Notes: generated by a model from the letters alone, not told the origin. Numbered from the stretch's first letter, positions 7,622 through 16,413 are shown. The stretch is DNA of 64,000 nt from Cohnella lubricantis (GCF_014212015.1 NZ_JACJVN010000027.1:1-64000), one strand, 5' to 3'. Numbers and translations: made by a program.

Positions 7622-8749
7622 TTAGAATGCCTCCCTTCTGCGCATAGAGACCGCCACGAAGGCGAGGAATGCGGCGGCGATCGCCACATTCAGGCCGATG
7701 ACCGGCAGCGCTGCCTGCAGATCGTTGTTGTAAATCAGGTTCATCAAGGCGTCGTTCGCCCAACGAAGCGGCGAGAGGTTCGCCAAGCTGCCGAAGAAGT
7801 TGTTCATGTCGTCTTGGATCGGGAAGTAGGCTCCGCCGAGCATGGAGGCGATCTGGACGAAGATCGTCATGACGGAATTGGCGGAGTCCCCCTTGATCAT
7901 ATAAGCGATTCCGAGTCCGAAGCTGACGGCCAGCAGCACGACGGTGAACAGCAGCAGGAATACGATGCCGAGATGGTCGCCCCAGTTCGCGCCGAACGCG
8001 TACTTGCTGAACAGCACGACGGCCAGAATGCACAGGTAGTTGATGACGGTGCAGCCAATGACTTTCCCCGCGAAGATCTCCATCTTGCCGACCGGGGCGG
8101 CAGCCAATCGCAGAGCCGTTCTGCGTCTCACTTCTCCGCGGATAAGCCAGCTGGCCGACATGCAAGCGTAGAAGGCGATCATCGTCGATTCCGCGATCGC
8201 ATAGTAATCGATGGAGCCCGGCTTGCGGTGCGGATCGATCGACGCCTCCTGAATGAAGGACCCGCTGCTCCCCGCGTCCGCGAGGATGGCTTGCACGGCT
8301 TCCGGACTGTTCTTCATCGCAGCGGCGGCCAGGTTATATCTGTCGGCGAACGAGGTCAGCATCCCTTGGATGATGTTGCTCTCGATCGTCCGCAGGCTGC
8401 TGCCGAAGAACCGGACGCCATTGTCATCGATCTCCGCATATGCGGCATATTGATCGTCCGCGACGGCGGCGCGGCCGTCGATACCGCCGTTCGCCGCCGT
8501 CAGCTCGACGCCTTGGCTCTCGATCGCCTGCGCGAAGCCGTTCCAATATTGCTGCAACGGTTCATTCTGGGCCGACACCTTGTAGAGCAGCTTCATGCCG
8601 TCCATGGTCACTTCGCTGCTGAAGGCGTTCGAGAGCGCCGTGCCCAGGATTAGAATAAGGATCAGCGGGAAGGCCAGCATGAAGACGAAGGTCCTCGTGT
8701 CCCGCAAAGAGCGTTTGATCTCGTATAAGGCAATGTTCAGTACGTTCAC
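7622..8749 (-). CDS. ABC-2 type permease, first subunit (LnrM-like)
   Basis: This 375-residue exporter permease begins MNVLNIALYEIKRSLRDTRT, with an N-terminal membrane helix at about 22-40, an extracytoplasmic domain to about residue 185, and a C-terminal bundle of helices ending SMRRREAF. The segment GGAYFPIQDDMNNFFGSLAN resembles the conserved ABC-2 loop. It lies 24 bp after the ATPase gene and is coupled to the second permease, so it is probably half of a heterodimeric channel. The two permeases share topology but little obvious identity, as expected for an LnrM/LnrN pair. Confidence 0.85.
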   Translation of the reverse strand: MNVLNIALYEIKRSLRDTRTFVFMLAFPLILILILGTALSNAFSSEVTMDGMKLLYKVSAQNEPLQQYWNGFAQAIESQGVELTAANGGIDGRAAVADDQYAAYAEIDDNGVRFFGSSLRTIESNIIQGMLTSFADRYNLAAAAMKNSPEAVQAILADAGSSGSFIQEASIDPHRKPGSIDYYAIAESTMIAFYACMSASWLIRGEVRRRTALRLAAAPVGKMEIFAGKVIGCTVINYLCILAVVLFSKYAFGANWGDHLGIVFLLLFTVVLLAVSFGLGIAYMIKGDSANSVMTIFVQIASMLGGAYFPIQDDMNNFFGSLANLSPLRWANDALMNLIYNNDLQAALPVIGLNVAIAAAFLAFVAVSMRRREAF

Positions 8750-8773
8750 GTTCGTTCTCCCCCTCCGTCTCGC

Positions 8774-9709
8774 TTAGTCTCGCAGTTTGCGGCCGGTCAG
8801 CGTCAGGAACACCGTCTCCAGATTGGGCGCTTGCTCTTCGACCGAGCCGATCTCGACCCCGTCCTTGATCAGCTGCTGGATGATCCAATTCAAGTTGCCG
8901 ACTTCGCCGCGCGATACGATCTTGACGGTCTGCTCCTCCGGTTGGACAGAGATGACGCCGGAGATGCGCTGCAGCGCATCGATATCAAGCCGCTCCTCGT
9001 TCTTCACGCCGATCCAAATCTCCTTCGTATCGGTGATGATCGACTTGAGCTGCTCCTTCGTGCCTTCGGCGATGATCTTGCCGTGATCGACGATGGCGAT
9101 GCGCGTGCACAGCTCTTCGACTTCTTCCATGTAATGGCTCGTGTAGATGATCGAGCTGCCCATCTCGTTCAGCTTCCGGACGGAATTCAGGATATAATTA
9201 CGCGACTGCGGGTCGATGCCGACCGTCGGTTCGTCCATGATGATCAGCTTTGGCCGGTGGGCGATGGCGCAAGCGATGTTCAGGCGGCGCTTCATGCCGC
9301 CGGAGAAGTTCTTGGGCAGGTCTTTGTGCTTGTCGCCGAGGCCGACGAACTCGAGCGCCTCGGCCGCCCGTTCCTTGAGCAGGTTGCCGCGCAGCCCGTA
9401 CAAGCCGGCGAAGAAGCTTACATTCTCATACGCGGACATCTCTTCATAGATCGCAAGATCCTGCGGCACGATGCCGATGTTCAGCTTGGCGAATTTGTTC
9501 TCCTTCACGATGTTCTTCCCGAGCAGCGAGATCTCGCCCTTCGTAATGCGCAGCAGGGAGGAGATCATGTTGATCGTCGTGCTCTTGCCGGCGCCGTTCG
9601 CGCCGAGGAAGCCGAAGATCTCGCCTTCGCGCACGCTCAGGTTCATGTTGTCGACGGCGATGAAGTCGCCGAACTTCTTCGTCAGATTGCGGATTTCCAA
9701 TACGTTCAC
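8774..9709 (-). CDS. ABC transporter ATP-binding protein (LnrL-like)
   Basis: This 311-residue ATPase drives the two downstream permeases. Walker A is GANGAGKST at about 36-44, the signature FSGGMKRRLNIACAI, Walker B KLIIMDEPTVGIDP, and the switch histidine lies in YTSHYMEEVEELC. A C-terminal domain of about 90 residues follows, as in drug-exporter ATPases. GTG at 9709 is preferred because GGAG lies 8 bp upstream; a TTG eight codons earlier lacks such a site. A terminator-like hairpin and a possible promoter separate it from the kinase gene, so the transporter may be transcribed separately from its sensor. Confidence 0.9.
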   Translation of the reverse strand: MNVLEIRNLTKKFGDFIAVDNMNLSVREGEIFGFLGANGAGKSTTINMISSLLRITKGEISLLGKNIVKENKFAKLNIGIVPQDLAIYEEMSAYENVSFFAGLYGLRGNLLKERAAEALEFVGLGDKHKDLPKNFSGGMKRRLNIACAIAHRPKLIIMDEPTVGIDPQSRNYILNSVRKLNEMGSSIIYTSHYMEEVEELCTRIAIVDHGKIIAEGTKEQLKSIITDTKEIWIGVKNEERLDIDALQRISGVISVQPEEQTVKIVSRGEVGNLNWIIQQLIKDGVEIGSVEEQAPNLETVFLTLTGRKLRD

Positions 9710-9754
9710 TCGAATCACTCCGTTTTCTGCCAATGGATTATGACTTTATTCTAA

Positions 9755-9795
9755 TGAAAAAGGATGACCCTATGTCAGTGCATAAGTTCATCCTT
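9755..9795 (-). terminator. Intrinsic terminator or attenuator between kinase and transporter genes
   Basis: On the minus strand AAGGATGA (9795-9788) pairs with TCATCCTT (9767-9760) and is followed by a T-run. It lies after the kinase stop codon. A possible promoter for the transporter overlaps it: TGACAT and TAGAAT, 18 bp apart on the minus strand. Confidence 0.65.
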
Positions 9796-9834
9796 CGACT
9801 ATGAGAAAATTCACTTTCGCAGCCATGAGGATTC

Positions 9835-10950
9835 TCATTCGCTCTTGTCATTGGGCAGGAGAGTCGTCACGCGGAACCCATGGGCCCCGTCGACAATGAC
9901 CGTTCCTCCAACGGAGGCAGCTCGCTCCTCCATGCCGACGATGCCGAGCCCCTTGACGATCTTCCGAGCCCCGATGCCGTTATCGGACACGCTTGAGCGG
10001 ATCATTCGGTTCAGCACTCGAACCTCGATCTCGATGGCGGACGCATGGCCGTATTTGAGCGAGTTGGTGACGGCTTCCGTCGCGTTCTCGTGGATGATTC
10101 TCCACTGCATCGGAGTGATGACGTCGAGATTGCCCTCATGCGTGACCGTCGCTTTGAGCGCATGCTTGGCCGACAGCTCGTCCGCGAACAGCCGAAGCCG
10201 ATGGATGCCGAGCTCCTCCGACCGCGGCTTCATATCCTTCAGCGTCAGGCGGATGCGCTCAAGCCCTTCCTTGGAGATGGAGATCGCATTGCCGAGCAGC
10301 TCCGCCGACTTGTCCGGATTGGCGGCGAGCAGCGTCCGCGACGCTTCCATCTGGATAAGAGCGCCAGCCATGGCGTGCCCGACCTCGTCATGGATCTGCT
10401 GAGACAGCCGGTTGCGCTCCTCCAGCTTGATCGTATATTCGGACTGCCGGATATACTCCTGATTCTTGTTAAGCAAGTGGCTCAGATTCTGCATCTCCAA
10501 GCGCAGCGTCTCCCGTTCCTCGTCGACCCGCTTCAGTCTTTCCATTTGCAGGCGCAAGCCGGTATAGAGAAGGAAGCTCAAGAACGTCGACAGAATGTAG
10601 ACCGGCAGCTCCTCGCGCGGGATCATGACGAGCGGAATCAGGCTAATCGCCAAGGCGATCCTTCTTCGGCCTTCCCATAGAAGCACCAGCTCGTACAGAT
10701 TGACCGGCAGCAGCAGAACGAACGACGTGTCCAACCGATAGGCGAAGTAGACGACGAGCACAGCAGAGCATGCCGATAGCAGCTGTTGGATTCGCGCGTC
10801 GTTGCGGAAGATTGGGATTGTGACGTTGACGCACAGATAGATCAGATAGGCGAGGATGTCCCACGGCGTTCCCGTCTTCGGCAGGATCGATACCGACAGG
10901 ATGATATAGACCAGCAATCCGAGCTTGTTACCGATTATCCACAAATCCAT
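9835..10950 (-). CDS. Sensor histidine kinase, HisKA_3 (NarL-linked) type
   Basis: This 371-residue membrane kinase has about five helices in residues 9-135 with little extracellular sequence. Such intramembrane sensors often detect membrane-active compounds. A coiled segment follows, then the dimerisation/phosphoacceptor motif EERNRLSQQIHDEVGH with His187, and an ATPase domain with NATEAVTNSLKYG and SDNGIGA. It lies 12 bp after the response-regulator gene, so the pair is co-transcribed. In the Lnr and YvfTU systems the same kinase class controls the adjacent exporter. The signal is unknown; a polyene or lipopeptide is the guess from context. Confidence 0.9.
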   Translation of the reverse strand: MDLWIIGNKLGLLVYIILSVSILPKTGTPWDILAYLIYLCVNVTIPIFRNDARIQQLLSACSAVLVVYFAYRLDTSFVLLLPVNLYELVLLWEGRRRIALAISLIPLVMIPREELPVYILSTFLSFLLYTGLRLQMERLKRVDEERETLRLEMQNLSHLLNKNQEYIRQSEYTIKLEERNRLSQQIHDEVGHAMAGALIQMEASRTLLAANPDKSAELLGNAISISKEGLERIRLTLKDMKPRSEELGIHRLRLFADELSAKHALKATVTHEGNLDVITPMQWRIIHENATEAVTNSLKYGHASAIEIEVRVLNRMIRSSVSDNGIGARKIVKGLGIVGMEERAASVGGTVIVDGAHGFRVTTLLPNDKSE

Positions 10951-10962
10951 CGATCCGAGCTC

Positions 10963-11682
10963 CTATTCTTCCGTCAGCTTCACTTCGCCGGTAAGATAAT
11001 AAATCGCGATCTGCGTCCGATGCTCCAGTCCGGTCTTATTCAGAATCGACGTGATGTAGTTGGCGGTCGTGCCTTCGGAGATGAACAGCTTCTTCGAGAT
11101 CTCCTTGTTGGACAGCCCTCGGGCGATCTGCGCCATAACGTCAAGTTCCCGCTCGGTGAAAAGCGTGCGGTCGATCCGGTCCGATCCGGCCGGCGCGGGG
11201 GACGGGACTGCAGGGGCGGAGGCATCCGCCGCCGAAGGCGCGGCGGAGCCGGAAGCTCCCGGCCCCTGCAGCAGGTTGGACTTAATCTTGTCCAATACGA
11301 CGTCCTGCAGGACGTGGTGATCGTTATATACGCTCTTGATGGCGTCGCGAATCCGTTCGGGATCGTTGTTCTTGAGCAGATAACCCCGCGCGCCGGCCTT
11401 CACGGCTTCGAGAATATACTCGTCGTCATCGAACGTCGTTAGAATAAGCGGCTTCACTTTGGTCTGCTCCGCCAGCAGGCGGGCCGCCTCAACGCCGTTC
11501 ATATTCGGCATCCGAACGTCAAGCAGCGCGACGTCCGCTTCGTGGCGGCGGCAATACTCGACTGCCTGGGCGCCGTCCTCCACTGTAGCGACGACGTCGA
11601 ATTCGTCGAAGCTGGTCAGGATGATCTTCATCCCTTCGCGGATGAACGAGTTGTCGTCGGCGATCAGCACTTTGATTTGCAC
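10963..11682 (-). CDS. Response regulator, NarL/LuxR family
   Basis: This 239-residue regulator has a receiver domain with phosphoacceptor Asp55 in VALLDVRMPN and the usual Lys in YLLKNND. A LuxR-type helix-turn-helix occupies the last 65 residues (TERELDVMAQIARGLSNKEI, then SEGTTANYITSILNKTGL). Between them is an unusually long Ala/Ser/Pro-rich linker of about 30 residues. The start is GTG at 11682, with GGAGGA 9 bp upstream. It heads the kinase/exporter gene set, and a perfect palindrome lies just upstream. The likely targets are its own promoter and the exporter genes. Confidence 0.9.
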   Translation of the reverse strand: MQIKVLIADDNSFIREGMKIILTSFDEFDVVATVEDGAQAVEYCRRHEADVALLDVRMPNMNGVEAARLLAEQTKVKPLILTTFDDDEYILEAVKAGARGYLLKNNDPERIRDAIKSVYNDHHVLQDVVLDKIKSNLLQGPGASGSAAPSAADASAPAVPSPAPAGSDRIDRTLFTERELDVMAQIARGLSNKEISKKLFISEGTTANYITSILNKTGLEHRTQIAIYYLTGEVKLTEE

Positions 11683-11723
11683 CCGGAAAGTCCTCCCCGT
11701 ATCGAATTCATGTTGTTACAAGA

Positions 11724-11742
11724 ATATACCAAGCGGGTATAT
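11724..11742 (-). promoter_or_regulatory. Palindrome at the response-regulator promoter
   Basis: ATATACC (11724-11730) and GGTATAT (11736-11742) are perfect inverted arms around AAGCG. On the minus strand the right arm contributes a TATATT -10-like element. The site is 42 bp upstream of the GTG start and is a candidate autoregulatory operator. Confidence 0.5.
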
Positions 11743-11762
11743 CCGACAACGGCAAGCATTAT

Positions 11763-11802
11763 AAAAAAAGCTTCCTGCAAGGTTATTCCTCGCGGGAAGC
11801 TT
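11763..11802 (-). terminator. Terminator of the AI-2E family gene
   Basis: On the minus strand AAGCTTCC (11802-11795) pairs with GGAAGCTT (11775-11768), followed by a run of seven T. The left arm lies inside the last codons of the gene. Confidence 0.8.
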
Positions 11803-12838
11803 CTTCTGTCTGGGCTGGAGCCGGGGATGGGGTATGTTCGGAAGCGTTGACCTCTAGAATGTCGAGCAGGAACATGAAGATCGGGATGCCGATAATGAGA
11901 CCCCAGATCCCAAAGAAGTGCTGGGAGAAGACAAGAACGACGAACGTATAGAACATGGGCAGCTTCGTCTTATGCGCCATCAAGCGCGGATTAAGCAGAT
12001 AGGTCTCCATGGCATGAATGATCAGGATCATGACGACGGTCCAGATGACGAGCGTCCATCCGCCGGCTTGGTAGCCGATCAAGGTGATCGGGATGAAGGA
12101 GATAATGACGCCGGCCACCGGGATCAAGCTAAGGATCAGCACCATTACGCCAAGCGCGAATAAGTACGGGAAGCCGAGTATCCACAAGCCGATCATCGTC
12201 ATCGCCGTATTGAACAGCGCGATCATGAGCTGCACCTCGATCACCTTGCCGAACGAGGAGGTGAACTTCTTGCCGAAGTACTCCAGCTCGTCTACGAGCC
12301 AGCCGATCTTGCTTGCCTTGAACTTGCGAGTGAACAGAGCCACCTGCTTCTTCTGCAGCAGGAAGAAGAGGCTGAGCAGGATAACGATGAGCACGACCTC
12401 GAGCAGCTCGCCCAGCTTCTTGATGTATTCGAGCGCTTGCTCTACGTAATTCTCGTATTTGATCTCGTCCAGCGCGTCCGTCAGCCGAGCGGCAATCTCG
12501 TTGTTGTCCTTATGGGAATTCAAGAAATTAATGATGTTGTTGGTCAATTCCACAATCTGATTAACGATCTGGGGGACATATCTGGAGATGCCCACGATCA
12601 TCCCCGCGACAATAAGGAGATACAGCAGAATGGAGATGACGTTCGGGTGAATTCGGATCACCTTGCTGATCTTCGAATTCAGATAGCCTTGAAGGCGGTC
12701 CATGACGTAAGTGACCAAGAATAGCAGCAGCAGCATATTCAGCATATCCCGGATACTGAATAGGATCAGAACCAGAATCAGCAGCACTGTTATTCTTCTG
12801 ACGATCGGCAAGGCAAACAGTTCACGAATCATTCCCAT
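11783..12838 (-). CDS. AI-2E family transporter
   Basis: This 351-residue integral membrane protein has the AI-2E (TqsA/PerM/YdbI) layout: two or three N-terminal helices, a helix near residue 70, a charged soluble stretch of about 60 residues, then a C-terminal helical cluster. The family pattern is visible in LILSLIPVAGVIISFIPITL and the ending GIWGLIIGIPIFMFLLDILE. Members include autoinducer-2 exporters and Na+/H+ antiporters, so the substrate cannot be assigned. The gene is monocistronic, with its own terminator overlapping the stop codon. Confidence 0.88.
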   Translation of the reverse strand: MGMIRELFALPIVRRITVLLILVLILFSIRDMLNMLLLLFLVTYVMDRLQGYLNSKISKVIRIHPNVISILLYLLIVAGMIVGISRYVPQIVNQIVELTNNIINFLNSHKDNNEIAARLTDALDEIKYENYVEQALEYIKKLGELLEVVLIVILLSLFFLLQKKQVALFTRKFKASKIGWLVDELEYFGKKFTSSFGKVIEVQLMIALFNTAMTMIGLWILGFPYLFALGVMVLILSLIPVAGVIISFIPITLIGYQAGGWTLVIWTVVMILIIHAMETYLLNPRLMAHKTKLPMFYTFVVLVFSQHFFGIWGLIIGIPIFMFLLDILEVNASEHTPSPAPAQTEEASREE

Positions 12839-12939
12839 GCAATTCCCTCGTTATGTGTTCGATTCTATTCAACAGTAGTACGGAAGAACGGAGGAGAAGT
12901 TCCGCTATTCGCACATTCACTGGAAGATAGCATTCCGAC

Positions 12940-13203
12940 CTAAAGGTCTCCTTCGAACACATCATCATACAGCATGCCATCTATGGCCGGCGGATTCGAG
13001 TTGCCCGATGCTGGTTCGTTATATGAGGCCGAGGCATAGAAGACATAAGCTATGGACGCGATTAAACAGGCGGTCAGCAGCCGAATCAACCATTTCCGCG
13101 CCGTTTTTAAACTCCACAGCAAGAGTAGAGCCACCACTAAGCTGATGCACCATCCGATGATCATTGATATATTGTCCATATTTCCAAAAGCTAACAAGTG
13201 CAT
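12940..13203 (-). CDS. Small two-helix membrane protein, unknown
   Basis: This 87-residue protein has two hydrophobic segments (about 13-30 and 40-58) and an acidic tail rich in Asn/Pro ending DDVFEGDL. The ATG at 13203 follows AGAGGAAA, and a TATAAT lies about 55 bp upstream (13256-13261 on the opposite strand). ATG at 13179 is an alternative start. No family was recognised. It is divergent from the YdcC-like lipoprotein gene and convergent with nothing, and it has no visible terminator. Confidence 0.6.
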   Translation of the reverse strand: MHLLAFGNMDNISMIIGWCISLVVALLLLWSLKTARKWLIRLLTACLIASIAYVFYASASYNEPASGNSNPPAIDGMLYDDVFEGDL

Positions 13204-13405
13204 ACCCGCTTTCCTCTAAGATAGAAAGTTTCTATATTTACCATATATTAACTTGATTATACCTTTTATTTCGCCCTTTTGTACATATTTAACGAAATTC
13301 CGCATGGATTGATTGGTAGCCAAGCCGGAACTCGTCTGCATAATCGGTCAAGTCCCCTCATAGACATGAACCATGGATTAACCAATGTGCAGAGGGGTGG
13401 ATCTC

Positions 13406-14593
13406 ATGCTTCGTCGGATCCCATGGATCGCGTCCGTCGTCGTGCTGTTCGTAGCTGTACTCTCGGCTTGCGGAGGCAAGAATTCGGACTCGGTCGTGAA
13501 GGATTTGAGCAAGGTGTCGGACAACTTGGAGAGTTATCAAGGCAGCGGGGAGATGATTCTTCATACGGGACAGACGCCGCTGACGTACAAGGTGGAGGTA
13601 TGGTATCAGAAGCCGAATTACTATCGGATCGCGCTGACCAGCGCGGAGAGGGACATTACGCAGATCGTGCTGAAGAACGATCAAGGCGTGTACGTGCTGA
13701 CGCCACAATTGAAGAAGAGCTACCGCTTCCAGAGCGACTGGCCAGACAATCAAGGCCAGGTGTACTTGTACCAGACACTGCTGCGCAGCATCTCCATTGA
13801 CAATTCGCGGCAGTTCACGACCGACAAGGACGCTTATGTGTTCGACGTCATGGCCAGCAACTACAACAACGGCTCCTTCGCCAGACAGAAGATCTGGCTG
13901 GATAAGGACGACTATGCTCCCAAGCAAGTACAAGTCACGGATACGAACGCTCAATTGATGGTCGAAGTCAAGTTCACGGACTTCAAGTTCGGCACGAAGT
14001 TCGATAAATCAGCATTCGATATGAAGCAAAATATGGATGGCGCTTCAGGTACGGGTTCCGCAGGCAATGCGTCCGGCCAGACGGACGGAACCGCGAGCGA
14101 GACGCCGAGCGGTACGAACGGCGATACGCCAAGCGGTACAGATGGCGATACGCCAAGCGGTTCGGACGGCGGGACGGATACGACCACCGGCGGCATCGAC
14201 GATCAGGCGGAGGGAATGGCGGACGGTCAAGGCATGGTACCGATCGACTTCGTAGCGGTCGAACCGGATCCGGATGCGCTCCCCGAAGGCGTATCGCTGC
14301 ACGACAATCAAGACATCTACGATGAAGCGGGCGTACTTAACGGTGTCATGTATCGCTATACCGGAACATACGATTTTACGATCGTGGAGACGACGCAGAG
14401 AGACGTGAAGGATTCCATCATGTCGGGCCGCGGGTTCGATCTTGGCTTCACGCTTGGACAGATGTTCGGCGTCGATACACAGACGGTCACCTGGACGTAC
14501 GACGGCGTGGAATACCGCCTGACGACAGCCGATCTGCCAGATGACGCGATCGTCAAGATCGCACAATCGATGGTCGCCTCGTCCGGCAAATAA
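13406..14593 (+). CDS. YdcC-like lipoprotein (LolA-like fold, DUF4367-like C-terminus)
   Basis: This 395-residue protein starts with ATG at 13406 behind AGGGGTGG and has a lipoprotein signal peptide with lipobox LSAC (Cys22). Residues 30-210 look like a LolA/LppX-type beta sheet (KVEVWYQKPNYYRIALTSAE, then DVMASNYNNGSFARQKIWLD). A Gly/Thr/Ser/Asp repeat region of about 65 residues follows, then a C-terminal domain of about 115 residues resembling DUF4367. B. subtilis ydcC, a sporulation-linked gene, lies just upstream of alr, as here. It would be anchored to the outer face of the membrane. The repeat linker is the unusual part. Confidence 0.82.
   Translation: MLRRIPWIASVVVLFVAVLSACGGKNSDSVVKDLSKVSDNLESYQGSGEMILHTGQTPLTYKVEVWYQKPNYYRIALTSAERDITQIVLKNDQGVYVLTPQLKKSYRFQSDWPDNQGQVYLYQTLLRSISIDNSRQFTTDKDAYVFDVMASNYNNGSFARQKIWLDKDDYAPKQVQVTDTNAQLMVEVKFTDFKFGTKFDKSAFDMKQNMDGASGTGSAGNASGQTDGTASETPSGTNGDTPSGTDGDTPSGSDGGTDTTTGGIDDQAEGMADGQGMVPIDFVAVEPDPDALPEGVSLHDNQDIYDEAGVLNGVMYRYTGTYDFTIVETTQRDVKDSIMSGRGFDLGFTLGQMFGVDTQTVTWTYDGVEYRLTTADLPDDAIVKIAQSMVASSGK
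14101..14175 (+). repeat. Coding repeat encoding GDTPSGTD units
   Basis: A unit of 24 bp encoding TPSGTDGD is repeated about three times with small changes inside the lipoprotein gene. It forms a flexible acidic linker between the two domains. Confidence 0.75.
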
Positions 14594-14719
14594 CAGAAGC
14601 GAACGATTATCAGCTTAGAATTATTCTACTTATCCATCTTATAATAGAAGCGATCGGATGCCGGCCCTGCGGGACCGGCTCCTTCGCGCAGCAGGAAAAC
14701 GTTGCTTGCGCCTGATTCG

Positions 14720-14748
14720 TTGACAGTCCAGCGGCCAGTCGTTAACAT
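14720..14748 (+). promoter_or_regulatory. Promoter of alr
   Basis: TTGACA (14720-14725) and TAACAT (14743-14748) are 17 bp apart, ending about 50 bp before the TTG start. A second TTGACA-like element near 14773 could serve an alternative start. Confidence 0.6.
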
Positions 14749-14800
14749 TACGTTATTGGGTTTACGATGGGTTTGACAGAATAAAGTGGGTGAATAGGTT

Positions 14801-15988
14801 TTGGATAGTTATTATAGGCCGACGGCAGCGGAGATATCCTTGGATGCCATAGAGCGCAATGTGAAGGCATTCCGGGATCGTCTGCCGTCCGGCACCCGAT
14901 TGCTGGCGTCCGTGAAGGCGAATGCCTACGGACATGGAGCGTCGGAGACAGCCAGAAGCGCGATCACGGCCGGAGCGGATTACCTTGGCGTGGCGTTCCT
15001 CGACGAAGCGCTGCAGCTGCGCAGAGCGGGCATTACGGCTCCCGTGCTAGTGCTAGGGTATACGCCTGAAGAAGGCTGGGAGTTGGCGCGCGAGCATGGC
15101 ATTACGGTGACTTTGTACCGCAATGAACAATTAGATGCGATTGAACAGATGACGTTGAGAGGCCCCAAGCTGCGAGCGCATGTCAAGATCGACACCGGCA
15201 TGGGGCGTCTTGGCGTGTTCCCGGGTCTGGATGCGGAGCGGTTCCTTGACCGTGCATGTTCCTTGCCTGGATTGGAAGTGGAGGGCATGTTCACGCACTT
15301 CGCCAAAGCCGATGAAGTCGACAAATCGCACATGCTGATGCAATCGGAACGCTTCCAGACGGTGGTCGACTATGTGCGCAAGCATTCGCTGCCGCTGTCG
15401 ATCATTCATGCCGGCAATAGCGCGACAGGCATCGATCTGCCCGAGCATGCGCGCGGCATGCTTCGGCTCGGCATCGGCATGTACGGCCTCTATCCGAGCG
15501 ACGAGGTCCGCAAGGATGAGATCGAGCTGGAGCCGGCGTTGTCGCTGAAGACGAAGGTTGTGCACACGAAGACGGTTCCGGCCGGCGAAGGCATCAGCTA
15601 TGGCGGGAGGTACGTCACACGTCGAGCGGAGCGGGTCGGCACGATTCCGATCGGCTACGCCGACGGCTTCAGCCGAATGCTCAGCGGCAAGGCTGAAGTC
15701 TTGCTCCGCGGGAAGCGCGTGCCTGTGTTAGGCTCGATCTGCATGGATCAATGCATGATCGGTCTGGATGCCGCCGAGCTTGGCGGGACGGGACGGGTTG
15801 AGGTCGGCGAAGAGGTCGTCGTCATCGGAGGCCAAGGCGATGAGCGTATTACGACCGAAGAAGTGGCGGCGAAGCTCGGAACGATCCCCTATGAAGTGAC
15901 CTGCATGATCGCCGCGCGCGTTCCGCGTGTCTATCGGAAGAACGGCGAGCGGGTCGGGGCGGAGAATCCAATATTTTCCGAACGTTGA
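14801..15988 (+). CDS. alr: Alanine racemase
   Basis: This PLP enzyme interconverts L- and D-alanine for peptidoglycan synthesis in the cytosol. It is 395 residues long, close to the usual 380-390. The PLP lysine is Lys39 in SVKANAYGHG, and the second catalytic base is Tyr267 in GISYGGRYV, followed by RVGTIPIGYADGFSR. The substrate-loop CMDQCMIGLD is present. The start is TTG at 14801; no closer ATG exists and the upstream GGGTG/AGG is a modest ribosome site. The gene precedes ndoAI-ndoA, as in B. subtilis. It is probably the housekeeping Alr, although a second alr elsewhere is possible. Confidence 0.95.
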   Translation: MDSYYRPTAAEISLDAIERNVKAFRDRLPSGTRLLASVKANAYGHGASETARSAITAGADYLGVAFLDEALQLRRAGITAPVLVLGYTPEEGWELAREHGITVTLYRNEQLDAIEQMTLRGPKLRAHVKIDTGMGRLGVFPGLDAERFLDRACSLPGLEVEGMFTHFAKADEVDKSHMLMQSERFQTVVDYVRKHSLPLSIIHAGNSATGIDLPEHARGMLRLGIGMYGLYPSDEVRKDEIELEPALSLKTKVVHTKTVPAGEGISYGGRYVTRRAERVGTIPIGYADGFSRMLSGKAEVLLRGKRVPVLGSICMDQCMIGLDAAELGGTGRVEVGEEVVVIGGQGDERITTEEVAAKLGTIPYEVTCMIAARVPRVYRKNGERVGAENPIFSER

Positions 15989-16128
15989 CCTCGGCCTTTT
16001 TTGCCGAATGGGCAGGAATGCAGGCACGTGAGAGCGAATGGTATTCGGAAGAGTCGTATAATTATTCCGGTGGACGGTATACTGGGAATTAGGTCATGGG
16101 TTGGTAAATCTTTGGAGGTGCTTGTTCG

Positions 16129-16410
16129 GTGGCCAATGTACACAATACGAAGCGAATTATGATCAGTCTTCCTGATCAATTGCTGCGAGAAGTCGACTTT
16201 GTCGTCGCCAAGGAGAATACCAACCGCAGTGAAGTGATCCGACAGGCGATGAAGCAATATCTCGTAGAACGGAAGAAGAGGCTGATTCGCGATTCCATGC
16301 AGCGCGGCTACTTGGAGATGGCCAAGATCAACCTGAATATGGCATCTGAAGCGTTCCATGCGGAAGAAGATGCCGAGAGCACACTCGGACGCCTAGTAAG
16401 CGGGGTGTAA
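16129..16410 (+). CDS. ndoAI: Antitoxin EndoAI (ribbon-helix-helix)
   Basis: This 93-residue antitoxin neutralises the endoribonuclease encoded directly downstream. The N-terminal ribbon-helix-helix domain reads KRIMISLPDQLLREVDFVV, then TNRSEVIRQAMKQYL. The C-terminal part (GYLEMAKINLNMASEAFHAE) is the EndoA-binding segment. GTG at 16129 has GGAGGTG about 8 bp upstream. The size and neighbourhood (alr upstream, ndoA three bases downstream) match the B. subtilis module. The antitoxin probably represses the pair, but no clear operator was identified. Confidence 0.95.
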   Translation: MANVHNTKRIMISLPDQLLREVDFVVAKENTNRSEVIRQAMKQYLVERKKRLIRDSMQRGYLEMAKINLNMASEAFHAEEDAESTLGRLVSGV

Positions 16411-16413
16411 TTG

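Noticed and set aside
7568-8653. Long + strand frame over the ABC permease
   Set aside because: The minus-strand permease is clearly coding; this frame is rich in Arg/His/Asp and matches nothing.
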